Origin: CAYPNF01 sp964411985
GTDB lineage: Bacteria > Verrucomicrobiota > Verrucomicrobiia > Limisphaerales > J093
NCBI GenBank assembly: GCA_964411985.1
Contig: CAYPNF010000001.1
Span: forward strand, 62,001 to 126,000
DNA: 64,000 bases
Reading direction: 5' to 3'
Positions 17,364 through 26,613 of this stretch are shown here, in pieces. Below the pieces are notes generated by a model, which saw nothing but the letters and a program-made list of their open reading frames with translations, was not told the DNA's origin and searched no databases. Every line of letters starts with the position of its first letter. The stretch's first letter is position 1. Position numbers and translations under genes: made by a program.

Positions 17364-18776
17364 TTAGACGTCGTAGTAGAGGAAAAACTCGTAAGGGTGC
17401 GGACGCAGCCGTAGGGCGTCGTGTTCTTTGCGCTTGTGGCTAATCCACATCTCCAAAAAGTCCTTCGTGAAGACGTCGCCCTTCAGGAGAAACTCATGGT
17501 CCTTTTCCAGATAATCGAGTGCCTCTCCAAGGCTGCCGGGCACTTGCGGTACCTTCGCCAACTCCTCGGGCGGCAGTTCGTACATGTTCTTGTCCATCGG
17601 TTCGCCCGGGTCGATCTTGTTAAGCACTCCATCCAATCCCGCCATCAAAAGTGCCGTGTAGCACAGGTACGGGTTGGCGGAAGGATCGGGGGGACGATAC
17701 TCGACGCGCTTGGCTTTTGGGTTCTCGCTGAAGGTGGGAATCCGGATGGCCGCGCTGCGATTCCGCGCGCTGTAGGCCAGGTTCACCGGAGCTTCGTAGC
17801 CAGGCACCAATCGCTTGTAGCTGTTGGTGGTCGGACTACAGATCGCACACAGCGCTTTGGCGTGCTTGAGGACGCCGCCGATATAATACAGCGCCATCTG
17901 GCTCAGGCCGGCGTACTCGTTGCCGGCAAAGAGGGGCTTGTTCTTCCTCCAGAGCGACATGTGAGTGTGCATGCCCGACCCGTTGTCACCGAAGAGCGGC
18001 TTGGGCATGAAGGTCACCGTCTTGCCATGTTTGCGGGCGATGTTCTTGATGCAGTACTTGTAGAGCATCATGTTGTCGGCCGTCTTCACGAGCGTGTCGA
18101 AACGGAAATCGATTTCCGCCTGGCCCGCGGTGGCCACTTCGTGATGTTGACGCTCGATCTTGATCCCCAACTGCTCCATCACCAGGCACATCTCCGTGCG
18201 GATATCCTGCTGGGTGTCGGTGGGAGCCACGGGGAAATAGCCTTCCTTATAGCGGATCTTGTAGCCGAGGTTCGGCATTTCGTCCCGGCCCGAATTCCAG
18301 ATCCCCTCTTCGCTGTCGATGCTGTAGTACGTGCCGTTGCTACGCGAATCATACTGAACGTTATCGAAGATGAAAAACTCGGCTTCAGGCCCAAAGACGG
18401 CGGTGTCAGCCAAACCCGTGCTCTGAAGGTACTTCTCAGCGCGTTGGGCGATGCCACGGGGGTCGCGGTTATAAGCCTCTTTCGTGCCCGTTTCCGCGAT
18501 GGTGCAGGTCAGGCTCAGTGTGGGATCCGCGCAGAAAGGATCGATGAAAGCGGTCTTGGGGTCTGGCATGACCAGCATGTCAGAAGCCTCAATGGACTTC
18601 CATCCGCGGACGGAGGAACCATCAAAGCCGAGGCCTTCCTCGAAGACCTCTTCACTCAGCTCGCCAATCGGGCAGCTGAAATGCTGCCAGGTGCCGAAAG
18701 TGTCGACAAACTTGAAGTCGACCATTTTGGCACCGTTCTTCTTTGCCATTTCAACAACTTGCTTAGGTGTACTCAT
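17364..18776 (-). CDS. glnA: Glutamine synthetase type I
   Basis: Makes glutamine from glutamate, ammonia and ATP; cytosolic dodecamer. The 470 residues match the GSI-beta length. Readable signatures are GFDGSSVRGW, the metal-site EAEFFIFD, NGSGMHTHMSLW and the NRSAAIRIP segment. Tyr399 in NMYELPPEE corresponds to the adenylylated tyrosine of enteric GlnA, so control by GlnE is likely. ATG 18776 (MSTPKQVVEMAKKNG) is chosen; the open frame upstream to 18878 has no family resemblance. glnB lies 119 bases upstream on the same strand, with a stable hairpin between them. Confidence 0.96.
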   Translation of the reverse strand: MSTPKQVVEMAKKNGAKMVDFKFVDTFGTWQHFSCPIGELSEEVFEEGLGFDGSSVRGWKSIEASDMLVMPDPKTAFIDPFCADPTLSLTCTIAETGTKEAYNRDPRGIAQRAEKYLQSTGLADTAVFGPEAEFFIFDNVQYDSRSNGTYYSIDSEEGIWNSGRDEMPNLGYKIRYKEGYFPVAPTDTQQDIRTEMCLVMEQLGIKIERQHHEVATAGQAEIDFRFDTLVKTADNMMLYKYCIKNIARKHGKTVTFMPKPLFGDNGSGMHTHMSLWRKNKPLFAGNEYAGLSQMALYYIGGVLKHAKALCAICSPTTNSYKRLVPGYEAPVNLAYSARNRSAAIRIPTFSENPKAKRVEYRPPDPSANPYLCYTALLMAGLDGVLNKIDPGEPMDKNMYELPPEELAKVPQVPGSLGEALDYLEKDHEFLLKGDVFTKDFLEMWISHKRKEHDALRLRPHPYEFFLYYDV

Positions 18777-18848
18777 GGGTAGGTAGATGTTCAGTCGGAC
18801 TGTGGGCGGAAAAAGCAGGAGCGCCGCTGCTGGCTCCGGCATGGAAAC

Positions 18849-18872
18849 GCGGCTGAGCGCCAACTCAGCCGC
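18849..18872 (-). promoter_or_regulatory. Hairpin in the glnB-glnA spacer
   Basis: Perfect 9-bp stem GCGGCTGAG/CTCAGCCGC with a 6-base loop, 23 bases after the glnB stop and 72 bases before the glnA start. There is no T-tract, so an RNA-processing or transcript-stabilising role fits better than full termination. Confidence 0.5.
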
Positions 18873-18895
18873 CTGCAATCACCAAGGCCTTCAGA

Positions 18896-19234
18896 CTAGA
18901 CAGCCTGCTCGCCAGTCTCACCGGTGCGGATCCGTACCGCGTTCTCGATGCCGCTAACGAACACTTTGCCGTCGCCGATCTTCCCTGTTTTGGCTGCCTT
19001 CACGATCGCGGCCACCGCTGCCTCAGCCTGCTTGTCGGAAACGACGAGCTCAATCTTGATTTTCGGAAGAAAATCCACCGTGTATTCGCTTCCGCGGTAA
19101 ATCTCGGTATGCCCTTTTTGTCGGCCAAAACCCTTCACCTCGGCAACAGTCATCCCCTCGGCGCCGATCTCCGCCAGAGCTTCCTTCACGTCTTCCAATT
19201 TGAACGGCTTAATGATGGCCTCAATTTTCTTCAT
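18896..19234 (-). CDS. glnB: Nitrogen regulatory protein P-II
   Basis: A 112-residue trimeric signal protein that senses 2-oxoglutarate, ATP and ADP and controls glutamine synthetase adenylylation and ammonium transport. The T-loop GHTEIYRGSEYTVDF carries Tyr51, the uridylylation site. The C-terminal signature KTGKIGDGKVFV is intact. It directly precedes glnA on the same strand, which explains the pairing. There is no amtB nearby, which favours GlnB over GlnK. Confidence 0.95.
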   Translation of the reverse strand: MKKIEAIIKPFKLEDVKEALAEIGAEGMTVAEVKGFGRQKGHTEIYRGSEYTVDFLPKIKIELVVSDKQAEAAVAAIVKAAKTGKIGDGKVFVSGIENAVRIRTGETGEQAV

Positions 19235-19370
19235 GATCTCGTCGCTACGATGATTTCAGATACTACCAATCACCCCCCTGCTGTAAACAGGAATCTCGAG
19301 CCGAAATGCAACAGCGAGCCGGATTAGGTTCATGCTTCCCTGTTCGCCCACTCCACAGTAACTTGGCCAG

Positions 19371-22300
19371 GTGAGACTGCGATTTCTTCTGGGAACCGCC
19401 GGAAGCGGCAAAACGCTCCGATGTGTAACGGAAATCGCCAACCACCTGCGAATCGACCCCCAGGGCAAGAGTCTGGCGCTCATTACCCCAAAGCAGGCGA
19501 CTTTCCAACTAGAGCGTCAATTGCTGGATCAGACTGGAATCCAAGGATATACGCGACTGCAGGTATGGTCGTTCGAGAGATTGGCGGCTCACGTTCTCCG
19601 AGAACTCCAGGTAAGAGCTGATCCTCTACTCTCCGCCCAGGGACGCACCATGGTGCTCCGTTCGCTGCTATCAAAGCACCGCTCCCGTTTGCGTCTGTTC
19701 CACGCCACTTCCCGCCTACCTGGATTTGCCCAACAACTCGCCGAAACCCTGTCTGAATTCCAGCAGCAGCGCATCACCCCAGATCGTCTCTCGTCTCTGG
19801 CCCACCAACTCTCAGGCCAACCCAAACTGTCCGAAAAACTCCATGACTTCGCCCTCCTTTACGGCGGATACCTCGCCGTCCTAGGCGAACGTCATTTGCA
19901 GGACTCTCGAAACCTCCTGGACATCGCCAGCGAAGCGCTGCGGATGGCCTCAGCTCCCGGCCCGGCGAGCCTTCGTTTCCAGGGAATCTGGATGGACGGA
20001 TTTGCCGAGTTGACACCCCAGGAAGAGGGGTTGCTGCTGCACCTGCTGCCCCATTGCGAAGAGGCGACCATCGCTTTTTGTCTACCTTGCAACCCTGCCC
20101 TTGATTCGTCCTGGACCTCGCCTTGGGCCGTCCTGGGAAGCTCCTACCACCGTTTGCGTCATCAGGTGGAGCAAATCGCAGGGATCAGCGTTCTCGTAGA
20201 AACACTGCCTTCCTCGCCACCGGAACGTTTCTCCCTAAGCCCCAGGCTTGCCCGCCTGGAATCGGTCTGGGCCTCTCCTCAGACCAGCGGGGAGGCAGTC
20301 CCACCCGAGGCACCTGACAGGATCCGGGTCTTGGCGTGCCCGAACATGGAAACAGAAGCCGCCGTGGCGGCCTCCCTCATCTCTGAGAGGATCCGCAACC
20401 CAGGCTGGCGATGGCGCGACATGGCCATTCTGGTCCGATCCTTGGATTCTTACCACGATCTCATTCGCCGCGCCCTGACGCGCGAGGGAATTCCCTTCTT
20501 CCTGGACCGGAGGGAACCCATTGCACATCATCCTCTTGCTGAGCTGACCCGTTGCGCGCTACGCACCATCACCTGGAACTGGCAGTACGAGGACTGGTTC
20601 GGCTACCTAAAATGTGGCCTTGTCCCAACCCGCAGCGGATCCGTGGACGCGCTTGAAAACGAAGCCTTGGCAAGAGGATGGAGCGGCGATGTCTGGGCAA
20701 CTCCCTTCTTGATCCCCGACTCCCCAGGACTCGAGGCATCCCTTGAACCTCTGCGCCAGCAACTCACTGCCCCCCTCCTTCGATTTCGCAGTAGGCTAGG
20801 CCTCTCGCAACGTCCAGCCGCCCCGACCTCCCTTGCCAGCGCGGTGACAGGACGAAATGTCGCCCAAGCCATCCGCGAACTCTGGATGGCCCTGGACGTC
20901 CCAGGGCAGTTAGAGAGCATCAGTTCCTCCGCCAACGCTGGTTCCCATTGGGGTCTCGGCAAAGCCATGCACCAGACGGCATGGGACGAGATGGATCGTT
21001 GGCTGGAAGAGTTCGGCCTTGCCTTCGGTGAGGAACAGGCGCCGCTCCGCGAGTGGGTGGGGATTCTTGACTCCGGGCTCTCCACCCTCTCTGTGGGAGC
21101 CATTCCTCCTTCCCTGGACCAGGTCCTGGTGGGGGCCGTGGACCGGTCCCGCAACCCAGATCTCCGGATGCTCGTGGTTCTTGGATTCAACGAGGGAGAG
21201 TTTCCACCGCCACCTTGTAAACCCTCCCTGCTCACCAGCCAAGATCGGGAGCAACTGAACGGACTCGGTGTCGACCTTCTCGCCAGTCCTCGCGCGCAGC
21301 TGAGCCGGGAATCGTACTTAGGCTACATCGCCTGCACTCGCCCCCGAGAATGCCTGGTGGTTCTTTACTCACAAATGGATCGGGATGGCGGTCCGCTCAA
21401 CCCATCCCCGTTCCTGGGCATCCTGAAACGGGCCCTTCCCGACCTAGTGGTGGAAACCGCCACCCCCCCTCGATCAGCCCGCAGGCACACAGGCCTCTCG
21501 TCTCCCGACTTCAATCCGGTAGAACCCTTGCCTCCCCTCGCAGGTTCCGCTTCTGCAAGCACAAGCGCCTCAGGAACAGCGCCTCAGCAACCAAACGCTG
21601 GGGCCAACGCGCTGTCCATCCTCCCGCACTTGGCAGAACAACTCTACGGTCCGGTACGATTCTCCAGCTCGGTCAGCCGACTCGAGCAGTTTGCCGCGTG
21701 TCCATTCCGCTTCCTGGCGAACTGCGGGCTGGCCGCAGAACTCCGGGAGCAGTTCAAAATCGACGCCCGCCATCGCGGCAGTTTCCAGCACGAGATTCTG
21801 GCGAGATTCCACCTGCAGCTCGGGCAGTCCGGCAAACGCTGGAAGGACCTTACCCCTGAAGAGGCCCGAGAAACGGTGGGCCAAATCGCCAGAGACGTCG
21901 CGCGCGAGTATGGAGCAGGTCTGTTCCAGGCGGATGAAACTAACCTCTTCACCGCCCAAAGTCTGACCGAGTCTCTGCAGGATTTCGTCGCTGCGCAAGT
22001 GCAGTGGATGCGGACAACCTACCGTCTGGATCCCCAGGAAGTGGAACTTGGGTTTGGTCAACAAGGCGACCGGCTCCCCGCCTGGGAGCTGGAGTTGCCC
22101 AGCGGTCGACGTCTCTGCCTGCGAGGAGCGGTGGATCGAGTCGATGTTCATCTCGAGCCTGAGAGCCAGGCGGTTCGTTTTGTGGTCATGGACTACAAAT
22201 CCTCAGCCCGCAAGCTGGACCCTCTGCTGCTAAAGCATGGCATCCAGGTCCAGCTCCCGGCCTACATGGCGGCGCTGAGGGGCATCGGTGCCGCAGTCCT

Positions 22301-22751
22301 AGGTCGCCAGGGTTGGACCTTGAAACCGGTAGGAGGATTCTACCTGCCACTGAGGCCTCAGTCCGCCAGAGCACCCCACCGCGCACAAGCCCTGGAAGGG
22401 TATGCGGAGCGGCAGCAAAGGGCTTATTCCCACCGCGGTAGATTCAGTCTGGATGGCATGGACGTTCTCGATACCAGCTGGCGAGACGGCCAATCCAGCG
22501 GTCAATTCAGCCATGCCAAGAAGAACAAACCGGATCGACGCTACGCCGATCCCCTTTCCGAGGAGGAATTCCACAGTCTACTCGAGGAGGTGGAGTCGGT
22601 TCTCAAAACTATGGCGAACCGCATCCTTGAAGGTGACGCACGGATTGATCCCTACGTAAAGGGCTCCAATAAGAACGCCTGCGAGCACTGCGACTACGCA
22701 TCGGTCTGCCGAATCGATCCCTGGGCACACAACTTCCGAAGGATCGCGTAA
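19371..22751 (+). CDS. addB: AddB-like ATP-dependent nuclease subunit
   Basis: An 1126-residue inactivated-helicase/nuclease subunit of the AddAB type, which processes double-strand breaks for recombination. Walker A GTAGSGKT is at residues 8-15. The RecB-family nuclease core is in the C-terminal third, with GAVDRVDVH and the catalytic VVMDYKSS (Asp941, Lys943). Cys777 with Cys1104-x2-Cys1107-x5-Cys1113 is the Fe-S cluster pattern of AddB. The GTG start at 19371 places the P-loop at the usual distance from the N-terminus; a glnB-divergent promoter region of 136 bases precedes it. The helicase partner addA is not in the window. Confidence 0.85.
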   Translation: MRLRFLLGTAGSGKTLRCVTEIANHLRIDPQGKSLALITPKQATFQLERQLLDQTGIQGYTRLQVWSFERLAAHVLRELQVRADPLLSAQGRTMVLRSLLSKHRSRLRLFHATSRLPGFAQQLAETLSEFQQQRITPDRLSSLAHQLSGQPKLSEKLHDFALLYGGYLAVLGERHLQDSRNLLDIASEALRMASAPGPASLRFQGIWMDGFAELTPQEEGLLLHLLPHCEEATIAFCLPCNPALDSSWTSPWAVLGSSYHRLRHQVEQIAGISVLVETLPSSPPERFSLSPRLARLESVWASPQTSGEAVPPEAPDRIRVLACPNMETEAAVAASLISERIRNPGWRWRDMAILVRSLDSYHDLIRRALTREGIPFFLDRREPIAHHPLAELTRCALRTITWNWQYEDWFGYLKCGLVPTRSGSVDALENEALARGWSGDVWATPFLIPDSPGLEASLEPLRQQLTAPLLRFRSRLGLSQRPAAPTSLASAVTGRNVAQAIRELWMALDVPGQLESISSSANAGSHWGLGKAMHQTAWDEMDRWLEEFGLAFGEEQAPLREWVGILDSGLSTLSVGAIPPSLDQVLVGAVDRSRNPDLRMLVVLGFNEGEFPPPPCKPSLLTSQDREQLNGLGVDLLASPRAQLSRESYLGYIACTRPRECLVVLYSQMDRDGGPLNPSPFLGILKRALPDLVVETATPPRSARRHTGLSSPDFNPVEPLPPLAGSASASTSASGTAPQQPNAGANALSILPHLAEQLYGPVRFSSSVSRLEQFAACPFRFLANCGLAAELREQFKIDARHRGSFQHEILARFHLQLGQSGKRWKDLTPEEARETVGQIARDVAREYGAGLFQADETNLFTAQSLTESLQDFVAAQVQWMRTTYRLDPQEVELGFGQQGDRLPAWELELPSGRRLCLRGAVDRVDVHLEPESQAVRFVVMDYKSSARKLDPLLLKHGIQVQLPAYMAALRGIGAAVLGRQGWTLKPVGGFYLPLRPQSARAPHRAQALEGYAERQQRAYSHRGRFSLDGMDVLDTSWRDGQSSGQFSHAKKNKPDRRYADPLSEEEFHSLLEEVESVLKTMANRILEGDARIDPYVKGSNKNACEHCDYASVCRIDPWAHNFRRIA

Positions 22752-22769
22752 AGGGCGGCTTGATCAGGC

Positions 22770-23525
22770 CTACTCGCCGGTCGCGCTGCCGGGAACACAG
22801 AGTAGCAGCCCCGGCTTTCGCAAACGCTCCTGGTTGAACTTCTCGTAACTGACGGAGTCCACGTGCCCGTCGAAAGCGAGCATGCTCCCCCCCTTTCTGC
22901 CGTGCAAGCGCCCTAAGCCTTCGCCTTGAGATGGAAAGCTACTGGCGTCATTATAGCAGCTTTGTCCAGGGTAGAATTTGTAGTAGTTTGGCTCATCAGG
23001 CTCCCACATGGCATAAGCAACAGGATTGAAGGCTGAAATCTTGTGGGACTTTGCGTTCATAGCGCCATATCCGTTGACCGCACCATTCATGATATACGTG
23101 GAAAGCTTGTTCTGGCGTTTCGCGTAGTACTGGTTCACCGACGCATTGGTCTTGTCCTTCGGACACTGGTAAACTTGGTGGTTCTTGATCTGGGTCCAGA
23201 TCTGGCCCGTGCCATAGCTCTTGTCGAGGTTCGTCCAGTTCGGAACGGGAGGTACCCCACCGACAGCGGTGTAGAGCCAGCACGGATGGTCATTTCCCCA
23301 ACCCGGGTGCGGCATGGTGTCGGCGTTCTCGCTGGTGTACATGTGGATGCCGATCCCGAGCTGTCGGTAGTTACTCACGCACTGTGCACGAATCGCCTTC
23401 TCCTTCGCTTGGGACAGGGCTGGCAATAGCATTCCCGCCAGGATCGCTATGATGGCGATCACGACGAGCAGTTCAATCAAGGTAAATCCAAACCTTGGGT
23501 TGTCCGGCAAATAGTTTCGATTCAT
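22770..23525 (-). CDS. Type II secretion/pilin-like protein with prepilin leader
   Basis: A 251-residue pseudopilin-like protein. The class III leader ends ...NPRFG, then FTLIELLVVIAIIAILAGMLLPAL forms the exported helix (cleavage after Gly, glutamate at +5). The mature part has the AQCVSNYRQLGIGIHMY block and LAFDGHV near the end, typical of the large prepilin-like families expanded in Verrucomicrobia and Planctomycetes. The ATG at 23525 is chosen (MNRNYLPDN); 23534 is also possible. It probably lies in the cell envelope, but whether it joins a pseudopilus is unknown. It converges with addB with an 18-base gap. Confidence 0.85.
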   Translation of the reverse strand: MNRNYLPDNPRFGFTLIELLVVIAIIAILAGMLLPALSQAKEKAIRAQCVSNYRQLGIGIHMYTSENADTMPHPGWGNDHPCWLYTAVGGVPPVPNWTNLDKSYGTGQIWTQIKNHQVYQCPKDKTNASVNQYYAKRQNKLSTYIMNGAVNGYGAMNAKSHKISAFNPVAYAMWEPDEPNYYKFYPGQSCYNDASSFPSQGEGLGRLHGRKGGSMLAFDGHVDSVSYEKFNQERLRKPGLLLCVPGSATGE

Positions 23526-23696
23526 AACACTCATTGACGTCGGTTTGGCATTTTGCTCAAGGGTCCGGGCGATGAGAAGCTCTTTTTGAGCATCTGGAGC
23601 CATCACCCCGGCCAGATCGCCTGCCACTCTGCTAGGACTCTTTCCGTAGTTGCTTCACCATACACCCTCAGCTCCAGTGTTCAAGCTAAGGTCTCT

Positions 23697-26429
23697 CTAC
23701 TGCCTCAAACGATAGTACCCTGCAGGAGCCGAGGTTAGGTCAATCTGAATCCCGCTTACCGCCCCTGCCACGGTCGTCCAACCGCCTGTGGTCAGACTCG
23801 GACGTGTTTCCAGAACCCCGCTGCCAACCCAAGTCAGCTCCAGCTTGGTGCCGAGGCGCTTAGCGACGATAGGCCCAGGAGTGACTGGCAAGGCTGGGAA
23901 GGTAACAAATGTATAAGGGACGGTAGGGGTGGTCCGATCCAGTGCGGCCCAACCCGTGCTCTGAGTGACGCAGAAGATGTTGATCGAGGGGTTAGGAAAA
24001 GCTGGCAACCCGTCGGTCTGGTGCACCGCCTTACGGGAAATCCGGAGCTCAAAATCGGTGGCCAGAGTTTCACCTGGGCTGACAACCACATCCGCACCGT
24101 CGAACGCTCCCTGCGTCCATCCCCCTGCCAACCGGTACATGCTTCCGTCCTCGATCAGCACGTCTCCGCCATCCCAAGTGCCGGTGGCCGGATCCTGGTC
24201 TGCGTCGATGACAATATCGTAATGGTGACCGCGATCACTCCAGTTGGCGGGTCCCAGGGGCCCCACCGGGGTATAATAGCTGAATCGAAGGTAGAGGTAC
24301 TCGTTGTCGTTCGTAATCGAAAGATCTTTGTACTCCACCGTGCCAGGATTCGTCTGTTCTTGGCTCAAAGCCACCGGAATGCTGCTCCAGTCCTCAAAGC
24401 TGGCGTCCAGGAAGATCGTAGACCGGAACATGGCACTGGCACCCCCAGCGTTGCCGAAGCGATCCTGGACGCCAGGTATCAGGACTTTATAGGCCTGGCC
24501 AAACGTCTGCAGAGTCGTCACTAACGTTGCCACACGCCCATCCACCGGATCCAGCGTCGCAGACTGGATTTGGAGACCCCCATCCACACGGTAACTGGAG
24601 GCTTTGTCAGCCGAGGTCCTGTCAACAGGTTCGGAGAAGGTAACCACGATGCTCTTCCCTCCACCAGCAACACTAGCTATGAAAGGTGGATTAGAGTCAC
24701 TGACCACCGTCAACTTCGCCTGCCGACTGGTAACGCTGCTGATTCGGTTGGAGACGACCACAGAGTACCTTGTGCCGTTTTCGCTGAGAGGTACGCTGTC
24801 GAGAGTCAGTTGCGGCCCCACCTCTCCCAAGATGGCTTCGTTTTCGCGATACCACTGGTAAACCGGGAGGGAGCCACTGGCATCTACCGTAAAGGTCACG
24901 GGCAAGCCCTCCGCCACGGTTTGGTCGGTGGGCAAATTGGGATTGCTCAGCACAATAGGCACTGCGGTGGTCGTCACAGCCGCAGCGCGGCTTGTCACCT
25001 TCAACCCCTTCGGATTCGCGATCTCCACCGAATACTTGCCCGCATCCGCGTCGGTCACCGAGTTTAGCACCAGAGTTGCGCCGGTAGCCCCGTTGATCGG
25101 GGTACCATTCTTGGACCATTGATAGGTGAAAGGCGGGGTGCCGGCCAGAGCACCAGCACTCAGAGTGGTGGAATCCCCTTCGACCACGTTGCGGTCCACG
25201 GGCTGCGTGGGATCTTGAATGCGCGGCGCAAAGTTGTCGCTGGCCGTCAAGGATGCCCCAAAGACCAGGGAACTACCGACCCCGGACGCCTGGTGGACCT
25301 CCACCTCGAGCAGGTTGTCACCCACCACAAGACCGCTAGCCGGAAGGTCAAAGAGCTCGACCACACCTGGCTGGCTGGCCGTACCCGTTGCCGGGGTATC
25401 CGCGGTCACGGGTCCTTCTGGCATGCGGACCCGGTGCATTTCGGCACCATTCAAATAGAATACTGCGCCCGCGGAAAGGTAGTTGGACACCAAGAGTCCG
25501 GCCCCAGTCTGATCACTATTCCAAGTGAAGTGGCTTCGCAGGTAGTAAGCAGTTCGCCCGTTCGCCAAAGTCGTGTTCACGGGAGCCGGGTAAACACCGG
25601 AGGGAGCATTGTAACCGAGAAGGCCCGCACCTTGTTTCCAGCCAGCTTGGGTATCGTCATAACCCATCGTCAGCCAAGCTGCACCAGGATCGATCCCCGT
25701 GTCGTTCAGGCGCCAAGTGGAGGTGGTGAGGCCGACGAGGGCCTGGGTTCCGCTGAAGGCCGCTGGAGCGGGAGCCATCACGTAGGGAAAGGCGCTGCCT
25801 TGATCTTCGATGGCCCAATTCGAGTCCTGCACTTCGAACCCGATCGAAATCTCATCCTGGCTGAACACCGGAAGATCCCGTTCCGGGTTGCCTGAACCCA
25901 CAGGCACGTCCGCCGGTTGCGTGTCCCGCACAACCCGCGAGACTCGGGCTTCGTACTGGTACGTCGGAAGCATACTGCTCGGAGCCTGAGCCCAGTCCAG
26001 CCCTGTCACCTGGCCATCATTGAAAGTTCCATACCGCTCTGAGTACCCACCGGCATCCTCGATCATCATTTCCGACCCAAGACCAAGCCACCCGCGGCCC
26101 GTACCCGGGTCATTGTCGGTGTCAAAGAAGAAATGGTGGTGATATTTGCTGTAATCAGGATTGGTACTTGAGGGGTAGATGACCACCCGCAAGTAGAGGT
26201 ATTGCTCGTCGTTGGCGACGTACACTTCTCGCAGGTCAAACCCTTTGAGGGTACCCTCGACCATATCGCCCTCGTCATCCGTCACCGCAACCGGCACCCC
26301 GGCCCAATCGGCAAACGAGCCGTCGATCGTGATGTGCTTGAAGGTGCCTGCCCAGGTTGCCACGCAGGTAAAGAGCGCGAGGGACAGCGCCAGCCAAGTC
26401 GAGGGAATTGAACGGGAGAGGGTGTTCAT
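23697..26429 (-). CDS. Secreted modular protein with Ig-like and CBM9-like domains
   Basis: A 910-residue exported protein. The signal peptide ends near residue 27 (ATWAG). By eye the order is: CBM9-like module with DGSFADW and EQYLYLRV (about 30-235), a galactose-binding-like region (240-420), two Ig-like domains with YQWSKNG and YQWYREN (about 425-605), a SwmB/Big-type domain with VTFSEPV (to about 690), a second CBM9-like module with DASFEDW and NEYLYLRF (about 690-865), and a short tail ending YYRLRQ, a C-terminus common in Verrucomicrobial surface proteins. It lacks a recognisable catalytic domain, so binding or adhesion to polysaccharide is likelier than hydrolysis. It is divergent from the GspE-like gene. 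Confidence 0.75.
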   Translation of the reverse strand: MNTLSRSIPSTWLALSLALFTCVATWAGTFKHITIDGSFADWAGVPVAVTDDEGDMVEGTLKGFDLREVYVANDEQYLYLRVVIYPSSTNPDYSKYHHHFFFDTDNDPGTGRGWLGLGSEMMIEDAGGYSERYGTFNDGQVTGLDWAQAPSSMLPTYQYEARVSRVVRDTQPADVPVGSGNPERDLPVFSQDEISIGFEVQDSNWAIEDQGSAFPYVMAPAPAAFSGTQALVGLTTSTWRLNDTGIDPGAAWLTMGYDDTQAGWKQGAGLLGYNAPSGVYPAPVNTTLANGRTAYYLRSHFTWNSDQTGAGLLVSNYLSAGAVFYLNGAEMHRVRMPEGPVTADTPATGTASQPGVVELFDLPASGLVVGDNLLEVEVHQASGVGSSLVFGASLTASDNFAPRIQDPTQPVDRNVVEGDSTTLSAGALAGTPPFTYQWSKNGTPINGATGATLVLNSVTDADAGKYSVEIANPKGLKVTSRAAAVTTTAVPIVLSNPNLPTDQTVAEGLPVTFTVDASGSLPVYQWYRENEAILGEVGPQLTLDSVPLSENGTRYSVVVSNRISSVTSRQAKLTVVSDSNPPFIASVAGGGKSIVVTFSEPVDRTSADKASSYRVDGGLQIQSATLDPVDGRVATLVTTLQTFGQAYKVLIPGVQDRFGNAGGASAMFRSTIFLDASFEDWSSIPVALSQEQTNPGTVEYKDLSITNDNEYLYLRFSYYTPVGPLGPANWSDRGHHYDIVIDADQDPATGTWDGGDVLIEDGSMYRLAGGWTQGAFDGADVVVSPGETLATDFELRISRKAVHQTDGLPAFPNPSINIFCVTQSTGWAALDRTTPTVPYTFVTFPALPVTPGPIVAKRLGTKLELTWVGSGVLETRPSLTTGGWTTVAGAVSGIQIDLTSAPAGYYRLRQ

Positions 26430-26613
26430 AGCGCAATCACAACAGAGACGGGCTCGCGATTCAACCGCATATTTGGCCGTAGACTAGGCTGCCCCATGAT
26501 ATTTCTGTTTGTGATGGCACTGCATTGAGCTTGACCACGCCGGGGGCGGAGCTGACCATTGTGCTGAACTACAACGGACGAAGCGAGAGCTGGAAAACAA
26601 GGCGAACCAAAGT

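Noticed and set aside
19235..19370. Sigma54-type promoter for glnB
   Set aside because: A GG...GC pair exists near CGGCTCGCTGTTGC on the minus strand, but the spacing is one base short of the strict GG-N10-GC rule.
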